64,000 bases of DNA from Brachypterus glaber (GCA_958510825.1 OY294054.1:6743683-6807682); one strand, 5' to 3'; counted from the first letter of the stretch, positions 22,901-34,387 are shown. The notes: a model not told the origin generated them from the letters alone. Program-made: numbers and translations.

Positions 22901-24422
22901 ATTTCATTAAAAATTTTATATAAAAAATACAGTACAGCCAAAAATTTATATACTACTAATAGTACTACTACATGTATATGCTTTATAAAAAAAATACATA
23001 TTTTTTTTATCTCCAGTGGTGGGGGGTCAGGGGGGTTTTAACCTTGCACATGCTAAAATATAATAAAATTGTCTAATACCCTTAACCAGACAGTTTTTCT
23101 CAAGTTTTTTTTTTTAACTATTTAAACAAATTTGACAATAAAAGACATCCCTGATCCCTAATTTGTTTCAAAACCACACGCACTGGCAAAATTTTATCAT
23201 AAACTGGTAAAAACCGAAAATAAACTTTTTTTTTGCGATATTGGTAAACAAGCGTTTAAGAGGTCGTCCATTTTAAAAATAGTATTAGGGTGACCCCACC
23301 AAATTTTCAAATTGGACATTTTGGAGGTCTCACCCCTTAAATTTGTTCATTGGGGTAAGAGTATCATCACTGAATTTTTTCTGAATTTTTGAAAAAAATC
23401 TAGAGGTCGCTCACAGACATTTTTTAAAAAGATATGTTTCTTTAGCTTTTTTTTATTTTTTTTTAAATCCGAAGGATTTTTATTTTTTTTTTTTTTAACA
23501 CGGCACGTTATAAAGGGATAAGTAAATGGATAACCTCAAAACATTGCTTCATTTTCGGCGTAATGACAGGCACAATTTTTTTTTTCATTATCTTAAAATA
23601 TTGTGCGTATAGCCCATAGGTCCCCACATAAAAACCACCATATTTTTTTTATTGTATATATAGGGTATCCAGAAAAACATACAATATATATATTTTTAGC
23701 GTTTTTGAAAGATAAATTCGGTTTTTAGCAGTTTAATTTATTTTTTTTTAAGTTTTTTTTTGTCTAGACAAATTCTGATACATACAAACATAAAATTTGT
23801 AGTAATTTTTTTATTGAATGTATATATTTTAATATTTTTTTTCTGGACATCTTGTATATCCAATAAAAAAATACTACAGATTTTATGTATTTATATTTCT
23901 GAATTTATCTAAAGGCAAAAAACCTTGAAAATTACAACTAAATTGCCTAAAACCCGAATTTATCTCTCAAAACTGTTTGGAAATTTTATTTATTTTAAGA
24001 CAATGAAAAAAAACATGTTGTGCCTGTCATTACGCCTAAAATAAAGCAATGTAGTTAAAAGGGCACAGTTCCTCCAATTTGAAAAAAACTTTCTGATTTT
24101 TTTTTAGGTTATTAATTTACTATCCTTTTATCCTCCTATCTTGTTAAAAAGATTTAAATAAAAAACCCTTCGACCTTAAAAAAAATAAAAAGGCTTAAGA
24201 AACATATCTTTTAAAAAATGGCGGTGAGCGACCTCTTGATTTTTTAAAAAATTCTGAAAAATTTCAATGAAGAAATTTAAGGGGTGAGACCTCAAAAATT
24301 TTCAATTTGAAATTTTCGTGGGGCACCCTAATATTTATGTATACATAGTTCCCGATTTTGACATTTTATTTTAAGGGGAAAGCATTATTGCTTTATGCTT
24401 CCTTATTAATAGAAAATAAAAA

Positions 24423-25442
24423 ATATCTGAATCTTTACTGCGCATGACATATTTGTATATCTTTGCCAGAACATTTCTGAATATTCGTATGTATTATTAA
24501 ACACTTTTGCGCATAAATATGTTCCACCAATCCCTACTGCGCATGATATATTTGTATATCTTTGCCATAACACTTTTGCGTATTTGTATGTATTATTAAA
24601 CACGTTTGCGCATAAACATGTTCCACCAATCTTTACTGCGCATGATATATTTGTATATCTTTGCCAGAACACTTTTGCGTATTCGTATGTATTATTAAAC
24701 ACTTTTGCGCATAGATATGTTTTACCAATCCCTACTGCGCATGATATATTTGTATATCTTTGGCAAAAACACTTTTGCTTATTCGTATGTATTATTAAAC
24801 ACGTTTGCCCATAAATATGTTCCACCAATCCTTTCTGCGCATGACATATTTGTATATGTTTGCCAGAACACTTTTAAGCATTCGTATATATTAATAAACT
24901 CTTCTGCGCATACTTACGTTTGTCTAAGCAGTGCTGCGCATCGTAACTGGTGACCGACAATTTTTTTTGCTTGAAATAGACATAAATCATTATTAAAATT
25001 TGCAAAATACAAGGCTTTGCTTATAAACTAATAAAAAGACTTCACAGTGGCGTGTATTTTGTTATTTTGCTAATATCTCCAGAAGTATTGGTGCTACGAA
25101 AAAAATGGTTTTTACCTTTTTTATGGTAAATTTTATTACCTTTCTATACATGCCAAAATTATAATTGAATGATAAAAAAAATTAAAAAAATACCAAAAAT
25201 TAACTTTTTTTGGCCCCTTTGACTCCCTTCTCCTCTACCCACATACCACTACGCAAATATACCCTCCAAATTTCAAATCGCTACGATTTGTCTTTCCCGA
25301 GTTATCGTGTTCACAGACCGACAGACAGACAGACAGACAGACATTTTTTTAACATGGTCTCAAAAGTCTTAAAAAAGTCCAAACGAAAACGTCGAGAAAT
25401 GTGAAAAAATCGGAAAAAAAAATTTGAAAAAAAAATGTGTAA
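24423..25442. mobile_element. About 1-kb segment inserted in the foldback's right arm
   Basis: The related copy at 41122-42025 runs straight from AATAGAAAATAAAAA to TAGATCCGTTCAAG (about 41641-41660). Here those two points are separated by about 1020 bases. The segment contains the 99-bp tandem array and a stretch (25200-25350) ending in a (CAGA)n run at about 25316-25344. The only possible target duplication is TA. It may be a separate satellite-bearing mobile element, or the 41-kb copy may have lost it. Confidence 0.6.
24437..24930. repeat. 99-bp tandem repeat, about 5 units
   Basis: ACTGCGCATGA or close variants start at about 24437, 24536, 24635, 24734 and 24834, an almost constant 99 bp. 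Each unit has ATATTTGTATATCTTTGCC, ATTCGTATGTATTATTAAAC and GCGCATAAATATGTT. As 99 is divisible by three the minus strand stays open (24406-24828) with a 33-residue repeat; no sign that it is translated. Confidence 0.9.
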
Positions 25443-25795
25443 GTAATAGATCCGTTCAAGTACGCACTTTTAGGTCAATTTTAATACCGTCCGACCCCCT
25501 TTCGAAACACCGTAAACATTTCCGTTTTTAACAGCTTTATGATAAAATTTTGCCACTGTGCGCGTGGTTTTGAAAAAAATTAAGGACCAGAGAAGTCTTT
25601 TATTGTCATAATTGTTTAAATCACTAAAAAAAAGCTTAAGAAAAATTGTCTGGTTAAGGGATCAGAAAATTTTATAATATTTCTTTTGACATGTGCAAAG
25701 TTAAAGCCCCCAGACTCTTCACCACTGGAAATAAAAAAAAATATAAAGCATATGTATGCAATAGTATTAAATATATAAATTTTTGGCTTTACCTG

Positions 25796-25885
25796 TATTT
25801 ATTATTATTTATTATTATTATTTATTATTATTATTTATTATTATTTATTATTATTTATTATTATTTATTATTATCACTTTAAATA
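25796..25885. repeat. TTATTA/TTATTATT microsatellite
   Basis: About 90 bases of almost pure TTATT/TTATTATT repeats directly follow the foldback tip. The same kind of tract follows the related half-foldback at about 42020-42050, where it is also the reversed A-rich tail of LINE C. Confidence 0.9.
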
Positions 25886-26125
25886 AATAAACATATTCGT
25901 GTATAGTCGAAATCATTACTTGTGTATTTTTGTTTTTATCTAGTGACGTGTTTAAAACAAACATATAATTCTTTGCTTACCAATTTTTAAGTATATTAGT
26001 GTAAGTAAAATCACAAAAATAATAGTTTAAAAATCAAAACAATATACACCTTAGTCCACATAACCTCTACTGTGCAAGTCATTATTTATTTCAAAATAAA
26101 AAAAAAAAATAAAAAAGTTTGTTGC

Positions 26126-26205
26126 TGCTCCCGGGATTTGAACCTGTGCTCGATCGGGGTGGATGTTGACTGCCTTTGTTGAGTCCACACGACCACGGGC
26201 TTGGA
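26126..26205 (-). ncRNA. tRNA-like SINE head or tRNA pseudogene
   Basis: On the minus strand the sequence has an A-box-like TGGTCGTGTGG, a long variable part, and a perfect B-box GGTTCAAATCC followed by CGGGAGCAGC. The acceptor ends do not pair well, and a T-rich tract follows instead of a clean terminator. It is probably a SINE head or a tRNA-derived relic just upstream of LINE A. Confidence 0.5.
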
Positions 26206-26244
26206 TGATTTATGTTTAAAACACCTGCATTACTGCTTTTCATT

Positions 26245-26649
26245 ATGGCAAATAAAGATACTACACAAAATACACTAGAAACAACATACTTTTACGATAT
26301 ACTTTTAAAAGCCATATTACAATCGCAAGAAGATTATAAAACTCCTTTTGCCAACTTAAAAACAGATTTAACCGAGATTAAAGATAAACTATCCATACAA
26401 CAAAATAAAATAGAGGAAAATACATTAAAAATTCAAAAACTGGAACTAGAGAATTGTGAACTAAAAAATAAAATAAGATCAATTGAAACAAAAGTAAAAA
26501 ATAATAATATAGTAGTATTTGGCTTGAAAGAGACTGATAACGATCTAGCTCAACTCTCGGGGTTATTGAAGGATAAATTAAATAATGATTTTACATCCAA
26601 GGACCTAAACAATATATACAGGATAGGAAAAAAAGGTGATCATAGCCGG
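26245..26649 (+). pseudogene. LINE A ORF1, 5' part
   Basis: The ATG at 26245 is preferred over the one at 26212 because the protein then starts MANKDTTQNTL. A coiled coil (about residues 40-90, leucine and Lys/Glu-rich) precedes an RRM-like segment, NNIVVFGLKE to NNIYRIGKKG, the layout of ORF1 RNA-binding proteins in Jockey/CR1 and RTE-like LINEs. The frame is cut at CCGG (26646-26649) by a Ty3/gypsy element and resumes in the same phase at 29723. Confidence 0.85.
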
Positions 26650-27123
26650 TGTCTCCGGCGGCGTAAATACGTCCGGTACGGGAGTCACGGTAGCAGGTAT
26701 ACGCGTCTGTTAAGCCTGACGAGGGCAATTGCAGTTTGAGATCCTGCGGGATCAGGCGCCGAGGTGTGGGAGTCGGACTCCGGCACAACAGCTATTAGAC
26801 TTTTATACCGGTCCAAGGTATTGGTACTTTATAGCTGGTCCAAAGCTTGCCAATTAAAGAGGAACTATTATGTTCGCTTCTTCCAAGAAGTCGTGAGACG
26901 AGACTGAATTCTGTAGCGAAAGCAAGCCGTATTTATTCAGTTTTGCCTGACTAACGAACTTTGTCATTGGTAAAAATAACGAACGTTGCCATTGGACAAA
27001 ATAACGAACGTTGCCATTGGTCAAATAGCGAGCCGATGTCTCAGTTAGGCTCCGCCCATAATTACGGCTTGCTAGAATCAGTAGGAACTGAACTACGTCG
27101 CTTTACGTATCTCGTACACGATA
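26650..27123 (-). repeat. Element B 3' LTR (474 bp)
   Basis: The plus-strand limits are TGTCTCCGGCG and CACGATA. Its last 130 bases match the fragment at 29586-29718. It contains a short internal tandem repeat (AATAACGAACGTTGCCATTG, twice). On the minus strand a purine run including AAGGGGAGAGGGGCGA lies just outside it at 27124-27142 and is the likely polypurine tract. Confidence 0.88.
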
Positions 27124-27479
27124 ATCGCCCCTCTCCCCTTGGATAAACAGAGTTTATTAAAAAGAAAAGGTAAATTAACAATATAAACTTAAACTAAACT
27201 TAATTATGTATATATAAATATCATATTGCGATTTGACAGCTCCAATTGTTTACTGTGACTTATCTCCAATGTCCAATACTCTTGCCACTATCGTACGGGA
27301 TCCCATCTTGGGAATTGGTCGATCTGGTGGTTTTTTCTTTGAGATCACCCTAAACTTTGTTTGAGGCGATTCTGGTGACTGGTTTTGAATTGGTTTGGCT
27401 TTAGCTGTTTGTGTCTCATCTGATTGTGTCTGAATTGGTGGTATCGCAGTTGGTTCTGTGTCTGAATTTGGGTGATTAC

Positions 27480-27800
27480 TGATTGGTTGATCATTGTCTA
27501 ACTGATCATCGTCTGATTGATCATCGTTTGACTGATCACCACCTTATTGATCAACGCATGATTGATTATCATCTGGTTGATCATCATCTGGTTGATCATT
27601 GTCTGGCTGATTATCATCTGGTTGATTATCATCTGGTTGATTATCATCTGGTTGATCATCATCTGGTTGATCATCACTGTCTGGATGGTTATCATCTGTT
27701 TGATCATCGTCTGGTTGATCATTGTCTGGCTGATTATCATCTGGTTGATTATCATCTGGTTGATTATAATCTAGTTGATCATCATCTGGTTGATCAACAG
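27480..27800. repeat. 15-bp repeat coding for Asp/Gln/Asn tail
   Basis: About 20 tandem variants of TGGTTGATCATCATC or TGGTTGATTATCATC. On the minus strand in the pol frame they encode PDDNQ/PDDDQ repeats. Because the period is divisible by three, frames stay open in several readings (27483-27875 plus; 27498-27755 minus), which are shadows. Confidence 0.9.
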
Positions 27801-27978
27801 CGGGGGCTCGGTGTATGTCCTCAGCGGCGGCTTTGCGGAGGTCGTTTGCGTGAATTTTCACTGGTCTGTCTTTAATTTGGATCCAGTAACAGTGTCCCGA
27901 GGTAGGTAGTAGGACTTTGCAGGGACCTTCCCATTTGGTTTGGACTTTTTTGTGTCTTCCTGCTACGAAATAGCACAT
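27544..27978 (-). pseudogene. pol: Element B pol C-terminus (GPY/F-like and acidic tail)
   Basis: The frame gives KVQTKWEGPCKVL and VKIHANDLRK, the small C-terminal integrase (GPY/F) module that follows the integrase core in many Ty3/gypsy elements, then a tail of about 70 residues of PDDNQ-type repeats. It is separated from the integrase core by a frameshifted interval at 27979-28140. Confidence 0.75.
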
Positions 27979-28140
27979 TGTCTCCCGTTATGAAGACGAC
28001 ATCGTTCGCTGGTTGGCGGTTTTTTAAATATCGTCTCTTTCTGCGATAAAAGCTTGTTCTTCTCCTTCCGGAGGTTCGTACCTATCAGTTACTGGAGTTC
28101 CCCAATCACCAGGTCTGGTCAAGTTGTAACCCAACAGGAG

Positions 28141-28857
28141 TTAGGATGGTGTTTTCTGCGTAGCGTCGTTCTGCCTTCTGCGCAGTTGGAAAAGCGCTTT
28201 CAGGAGTTCATCATCCCATTGCTTTCTAGGGTCTTCGAAAAGAATTGTCCTGAGAGATTTCTTAATTTCTTGGTTTTTCCTCTCTGTAGGGTTTGCCTGT
28301 GGATGGTAAGTAGCTGTGGTTCTAGAGATGGTTTTCCACTTTTTACAGGCGTTCTCAAAGCACTTGGAAGTAAATTGCACACCATTATCTGATATTATGG
28401 CTTTTGGAAATCCGTATCTTGAAAAAATCTGGTACTTCAAGGTCTCTACCGTGGAGGCGGCAGTCATCCTGGGTAACGGAAAAGCTTCGACAAATTTTGA
28501 GAACGTGTCTACTACAACTAGTATGCAGGTGTTCCCTTTCTGTGTTGCCTGGTATGGTCCCATAAAATCGATCGATATCACTTCCTAGGGTCTTCCTGTT
28601 GGTTGGATAGACATTGTGACGTTTGCCTGTCGTGGGCCGATCTTCGATATTGCACAGGTTAAGCAATCATGTACCCAATTGGCAACATCGGACGCCATTC
28701 CTGGCCAGCAATATGTCCTCCTGACAGAGCGTAGTGTTTCATCTCTTTCGGGATGTCCTGCGAGTTCGTGTCCATGAGCATCATGTAATGTGCCGTTTAC
28801 GGTTGGCTGGGATGCGAACTTTATCGTCATCTCGGTGGTGTTCATGTAGTGCGTCAT
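28141..28857 (-). pseudogene. pol: Element B integrase (zinc finger and core)
   Basis: 28585-28857 holds the HHCC finger: H-x3-H in GHELAGHPERDE, then WVHDCLTCAISK for the Cys pair. 28141-28581 holds the core: the first Asp in SIDFMGPYQ, the second in IISDNGVQFTS and the Glu in PTERKNQEIK, so the D,D-35-E residues are all present. A frameshift at about 28585 separates finger and core. Confidence 0.9.
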
Positions 28858-29590
28858 CTATCACTCTGTACTTTCTTACAAAATTTTCCTGGGCTTCGTC
28901 CCGATGTTGATTATTGACCAAAACTTTCCATTGGTTGGTCATGCGTCGCAGAAGGTCGTCTTCTCGTTGGGCAATTTTCGTGTCTTCGTAAATTGCAAAC
29001 ATTGGAGAAACCATTCTGTCTGTCTCCCAATTTTCGACGAGAAGGTTATCTGACGGATTTCGGCTGAGATGATCTGCTAGTTGATTTTCTGAGCCCGGAA
29101 TGTGTTCTAGTTTGAACGAAAATTCCTGCAACATGAGGCTCCATCTTAAAAACTTGCTCTTTTCATCTTTGGATTTTTCTAACCATACTAATGCTCGATT
29201 ATCGGTCCTCAGGACGAAGGGCCCTTCCTCCAGGTATGGTCGAAAATGTTTAACTCCTCAGGTTACTGCAAGACATTCCAGCTCATTTGAGTGATATTTC
29301 TTAGCTTCTGGTCCAAGTTTACGACTGGCGAAGGAGACGACCTTCCGTTGACCATTTATCTCCTGATAGAGTGCTGCTTCTAAACCCTGGAGGCTGGCGT
29401 CTACTTGGAGGATGAACGGGTACCCGGTAATAAGCCGATGTAATGCCAGAGGTTTGCTGAGTTCGGTTTTGACTTTGTGGAAAGCTGCTTCTTGTTCGGT
29501 ATCCCATTTCCATCGTTGTTTTTTTGCCAAGAATGTCTGTCAATGGTGCCGTGATGGTCGCGTACCTGGGTACAAATTCTCGGAACCATT
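28781..29590 (-). pseudogene. pol: Element B RT end and RNase H
   Basis: The RT thumb/connection (WFREFVPRYATITAPLTDI, about 29535-29590) leads into RNase H: FILQVDASLQGLEAALYQE (catalytic Asp region) and FASRKLGPEAKKYHSNELE at 29258-29530. After a frame change, EHIPGSENQLADHLSR follows at 28781-29134, the usual last RNase H block. The RT catalytic part is deleted at the fusion with the LTR fragment at 29586. Confidence 0.85.
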
Positions 29591-29722
29591 GGACAAAATA
29601 ACGAACGTTGCCATTGGTCAAATAGCGAGCCGATGTCTCAGTTAGGCTCCGCCCATAATTACGGCTTGCTAATCAGTAGGAACTGAACTACGTCGCTTTA
29701 CGTATCTCGTCCACGATACCGG

Positions 29723-30204
29723 CCTTTAATGGTTCAATTTATTTAAAATTTAACTAAACAAAATATTTACAAAAATATAAGCAAATTGAAGGGTACAAAA
29801 ATATCTGTTGCAGAAGACCTTAACAAAGAGGAAAGGACAGAGCAAAAGCTTCTGTACAAACACTATAAAGAAGCAAAGGCATAGAACCTAAACGCTAAAA
29901 TAAAAAATAATATTTTAACCATTAATGGTGAAAGCTTTACCTACGAAAAGCTAAAAAACTCAGAAGAAACTCCAAAAAAAGTAGTCCCACCTGGTCTTTC
30001 AAATAGTGCTCCACCGACTCCTATTTTATCGCAGCTGATGCATCAAACCCCTCAAAAAGAAGAAGATACTAACGAACCAAAAACAACAGATAAAAAGAGA
30101 AAAAATCCTGAAAAAACTCCAGTATCAGACGCTAGTAAGAAAGCGAGAATTATTTCAAAACCAGCCACCAGAGGAAGTTCTAGCTCCAATCAAGGAGTAA
30201 TCTA
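29723..30204 (+). pseudogene. LINE A ORF1, 3' part
   Basis: Reading continues in the same phase as at 26649, through PLMVQFI, ISVAEDLNKEERTEQKLLYK and LTINGESFTYEKL, which is the C-terminal part of the LINE ORF1 RNA-binding domain. A Lys/Pro/Ser-rich tail follows, ending at the stop at 30202-30204. There are two in-frame stops, TAA at about 29744 and TAG at about 29882. Between 30205 and 30444 lies an AT-rich spacer before ORF2. Confidence 0.85.
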
Positions 30205-30444
30205 AAAAATACCTATGTTTAACTTGCTACTTTTATTCTTAATTTTTTTTGTGTTTATTTGCTCCTTTATTTATTTTTTTTATAACTTTTAATGTTGTGT
30301 ATACATTTTGAACATTTTAATTCGCATTCGCCAAAATTTTGTAATATTTTAAATTGTTTTGTTTAGGTTATAAGTTTTAGCATTATATCTCTTAGGTACC
30401 TATAACTATTTTTAATTTAATTGTAAGTTTGTGTTATTTGATAT

Positions 30445-31425
30445 TTGACTATTTTTTTATTTTATTATTATTATTTTATTATTTATTTTATGAACATACA
30501 AAATATTATAAACAATGATGAAGTAAACGGTACTTGTGTATTCACAAATATAGAACACTGTGCGAATTTTATTCCTAGAGTAAGACATCTTAATATATTA
30601 TGTGTTAATATTAGAAGTATAAATAGAAATTTCTTTTTCCTGTATTTAATTAATATACTCTCCATATTGTTTCAAAAAAAAAAAATAAATAGCAATTTCA
30701 ACGAATTTTTGGTATATTTAGAAGCGTATAACGCCGATAATGTAGATATAATAAATTTTTCAGAGACATGGAATGTACATAACGTAAACAACTTTTCTAT
30801 CCCTAAATTCGATGTTTTTTATAACGACTCAAAAGTCAACCAAAACGATGGCTGTATAATTTACGTTAAAGAAAATCTAGGTGCTGTAGTTACTAAAGTA
30901 GATATTAAAGAGACGGTCTTGCTTCGTTTAACGTGCTCTATAGAAAACATAACTTACGGTCTTACAGCCTCTTACAGACTTCCTTCTATTAACTTAAAAA
31001 CATACATAGAGAATATTGAGTCATATTTTCTAAATTTGCCAAAAAACAATATCGAAATATTTGCAGGGGACATAAACATCAATCTTTTAGAGACAAATAA
31101 TGAACATGTTAATAATTATATTACAGCACTCAGTAGTCAAGGGCTTTTTTCGTATGTTGACAGTCCCACTAGAGTTTATAAAAAAGGGAACCAAACTGAA
31201 ATTGGCCTCTTGGATCATTTTATGTTAGGTAAATATATTAAAGGCGACATTGATTTTAACTCAGCTATTTTTCAGACTAACCTTACTGATCATTACTTTA
31301 CATTTATGTCAATACGCTCCTCAAGAGAACAAGATTTGACAAGCCCTAAGCTAAATGTCTACTCAAAAATAGATTTGGTCGATTTAAATAGAAAACTGTC
31401 TGATGAACATTGGCAGGATATATAA
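30445..31425 (+). pseudogene. LINE A ORF2 endonuclease domain
   Basis: The likely start is the ATG at 30490 (MNIQNIINNDEV). AP-endonuclease blocks: LNILCVNIRSINRN, INFSETWN (catalytic Glu region), GCIIYVKENLG, ASYRLPS, FAGDININLLE (the GDxN motif) and LLDHFML, with TDHYF near the end. Length and order fit CR1/Jockey LINEs. The frame stops at 31425 and the following linker (31426-31854) is only readable with frame changes. Confidence 0.9.
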
Positions 31426-33019
31426 ATAATCCTGAAAATGCATATAATTTATTTATTAAAAACTCCAGACAAAAATATCTGAAAGCACAGTTAAGAAACC
31501 AATTAAAACCTCACATATAAAAGTTAAGCCATGGATCACCTCTGGCCTAGTTTGTTCTATACGGCACAGAGATAATTTAAAACGAATTTTAAACAAACAC
31601 TTTAGTGAAGACTTACATAACTCATATAAATCCTATAGAAACAGATTAAATAAACTTATATCACAAACAAAGAATGAAAGAAAGGAAATAAATAATGCAA
31701 AAAATTATCATAAAAAAGTGTGGAAAATAATTAATGATGCAACTAACCGTAATCAAAGTAAGAAGTCTGAAAAATATAATGTTGTCGATGAAAATAATGA
31801 ACCTATTGAGACTGATAAAGAAAAGGCCAACTATTCCAATGTTTTTTTAGCAATGTGGGGGAAACCATGGTAAAGAAGATAAAAAAGTCAAACAAAGGGT
31901 TTTCCGAAACTGTAAATGTGCAAAATAACTCTATATTTTTTTATTCAATTAGTAAAAATGAAATTATAATGCACTTGGCCAGTTTAAAAAATAAGTCTGC
32001 ACCTGGTCCTGATGGAATAACCACAAGAACGATTAAAGCTATTCACATAAATATACTCAAGCCACTACTTCATATTTTAAATCTAGTCCTAATAACACGT
32101 TGTATCCCCAAGGCCCTTAAGTTATCAGTGGTAACCCCTATTTTTAAATCAGGAGACAAATCACTTGTAACCAATTACCGCCCTATATCTGTCATCAACA
32201 CTTTTGCAAAAGTCTTAAAAAAATGTATAAAATTGAGACTTTTTTTTAGATAAATATAACATTTTAACAAATAGGCAATTTGGTTTCAGAAAGTCAAAAA
32301 GCACAGAGGATGCAGTGATAGAGTTGGTTAAGATGGTTACAAGTGGTATTAACTCAAAACTGAAGTGTTAAGTTATCTTCCTAGACCTCGCCAAGGCATT
32401 CGATACTGTTGACCACAAAATACTGCTCCAGCGACTAGAAAAGTTAGGTATAAGAGGCATAGCGCTACAATTGCTTAAAAATTATTTAACTGACAGGTAT
32501 CGGTACGTTAAAATTAATGGTATGTATAGTGAATCGGTTAGGATAACAAGAGGCGTCCCGCAAGGGACGGTTCTAGGACCTATACTGTTTTTAATCTATA
32601 TAAATTTTTTATTTAATATAGAAAAATTAAAAAATAAACTTGTATCTTATGCTGATGATACAGCAGCAGTGTTTTGTGGACAAAGCTGGGACGAAGTCTT
32701 TCAACTGGCAGAAGAGAGCTTAAAACTAATTAAGGAATGGCTGGATAGCAGTCTCCTTAGTCTCAATGTAGGCAATACTAAATGTATTACATTTAGTTTA
32801 ACGAATATTGGTCAACCTGAAACATATTCTCTTAAAATGCATGATGAAACTTGTACAAATACACAAAATTGTAACTGCCCTTCAATTGAAAATGTTCAAG
32901 CTATTAAATATCTTGGTATCATCGTTGATCAAAACCTAAAATGGAAGTTGCATATTGAACAGCTTATATTGAGACTGAGAAGACTGCTGCCGAAATTTTA
33001 CACACTTAGACATATATTA
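31426..33019 (+). pseudogene. LINE A ORF2 reverse transcriptase, up to LINE B
   Basis: RT motifs: SAPGPDGITTRTIK (31990-32035), LVTNYRPISVINTF, then after a frame change QFGFRKSKSTEDAV and VIFLDLAKAFDTVDHK (about 32370-32420), then RGVPQGTVLGPILF and LVSYADDTAAVF (32638-32675), the catalytic YADD. Stops at about 32252 and 32369. The protein is cut at 33007-33019 by LINE B and continues at 38000. Confidence 0.92.
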
Positions 33020-34137
33020 TGGATATGGATATAGATGCCGCATATCCCATGAGCCAGACGGACGTGGCAAACGAAGATGTTCTTCTCTTCTCCCCGAACC
33101 CCTCATCGGGGGTGGCCAGTAAGGGGGAAGGTGCCGAAAGTCCAAAAGGACCGGAAGCACCCAAACCCAAAGCTGTCTCCCCGGAGGAGGAGGCAAGGAG
33201 AGCACAACAGAAGAAAGAAAAGGAGAAGGCTAGGCAAAAAGCGAAAAGGGTAAGGCAGCAGGAAAGGAGGCGCCAGGCCAAGGTGGCAGAGGCGGAACAG
33301 CGAAGGGAGGAATCTCAAGCTGCCTCCGCCAAAGCTGATCTTGAGAAGGAATCCGGGTGTAGCATGATCCAGCGGGTTGGAAACAATCCGCAGGGTCAGG
33401 CTAAACCCGCGAAACCCGAAGGGGGGACCAAAATAGTCAAGCCCGCCACGCCACAAGCGGGGCGGGTAACAGATGCTTCGGCTCAGAATCCGGGTTGCTC
33501 CTCGAGCAACACTGGAACTGGAAGAAGCACGGAGACTACAAGGAAACCCGGCTGGCGTGGTCCCACTGCGAGAAACGCCAAAAGGACCAAGAAGGAACCT
33601 GTTGTTCTTCCGACGGCTCCGGCGTCAGTTAGGGGTGAGAAACCGGAAGGAGAAGCCTCCCGGGATCTCACGCCTGCCGACAAAAAGAGACCGAGACCGG
33701 AGAAGGAAACTCCTCCAGCTCGGAAGAACAAAAGGCAGAGGTGGAGCAGTACCACTCCCACCGACAAGGGGAACAAACCCGGACAATCCTCTGGGGAGGG
33801 AACGCTAGGTGCAAACCGAAACGAATCCTTCCCCAAAGGTCCGGCGAGCGAACCAAAGCCGGGTACATCCAGACGTGCCACCAACAAAGCCTCCTCGAAA
33901 AAGGAACTTCAGGTGGTGGTCACGTCGGACAGGGAGAATGGTAGTGTCTCTAAGGAGGAAGGCCAGTACATCCGAGGCAGTCTGTACGCGGAGATGAGGA
34001 GGTTGGCGCGGCAAGGTTCCGAAGAGGAGCAAACCGCGCCACCTCTCTCAATGGAGGGCTCCGGAATAGTTTTTCCGGAGTGGTTCATTATCTCCGCGTG
34101 CGACCTGCCAACGGTGGACTGGCTAGTAGGAAAATAG
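33019..34137 (+). pseudogene. LINE B ORF1 (gag-like)
   Basis: 372 residues starting MDMDIDAAYPMS; the A of the ATG is shared with the target duplication. The first half is Lys/Glu/Ala-rich (a predicted long helix, residues 55-115), the middle is Pro/Lys/Arg-rich and disordered, and the end (residues 310-370) is a folded-looking segment with REMRRLARQ-like and FPEWFIISACDLP blocks. No CCHC knuckles are left. The frame breaks right after LVGK and about 250 bases follow before ORF2. Several overlapping frames on both strands in 33.0-34.2 kb are shadows of GC-rich codons. Confidence 0.8.
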
Positions 34138-34387
34138 AGGACTCGGCGTAGCAAACTGAAAGCACGTCGGGACCAGTGGGAAGCCAAATGAATGGTTCCT
34201 GGTATTTATGGTCTCCCACGATGCTGTACGAGGATTGGCGGCTAGGAACTGGACGTTGAGCTGGGAATGCTTGCGAATCCCCGTAAGGAGAATCGCAAGC
34301 TGGAACCAGTCCAACAGTTCCGAGCCGCCCGCAAAACGGGGAGCTCCAGGTAAATTGCCACGTCCGTCTTCTGTGAACGACCCCATC

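Larger units (their letters stand above)
22930..25795. mobile_element. Tc1/mariner-like foldback with very long inverted arms
   Basis: The left tip is TA then CAGTACAGCCAAAAATTTAT (22930). The right tip, read in reverse, is TA then CAGGTAAAGCCAAAAATTTA (25795). Moving inward, both arms share CCACCACTGGA, AATTGTCTGGTTAAGGG (against CCCTTAACCAGACAGTT), GCCAGTGCGTGTGG/GCCACTGTGCGCGTGG, CACCCTAATA, AGGTCGCTC and GTGCCTGTCATTACGCC, so each arm is some 650-750 bp. The right arm is split by the insert at 24423-25442. The TA flank and CAGT-type tip suggest Tc1/mariner; no transposase is encoded. Confidence 0.75.
26650..29718 (-). mobile_element. Ty3/gypsy element B, internally deleted
   Basis: Minus-strand element inserted in LINE A ORF1 with a CCGG duplication (26646-26649 and 29719-29722). 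The full 3' LTR (26650-27123) and the 3' half of pol remain. On the right, only the last 133 bp of the other LTR (29586-29718) is fused directly to the RT end, so gag, protease, most of RT and the primer site are gone. Composition is clearly less AT-rich than the surroundings. Confidence 0.92.

Noticed and set aside
24406..24828. 140-codon minus-strand frame with 33-residue Cys-containing repeats
   Set aside because: A 99-bp satellite stays open by arithmetic; no splice, promoter or family signal supports a protein.
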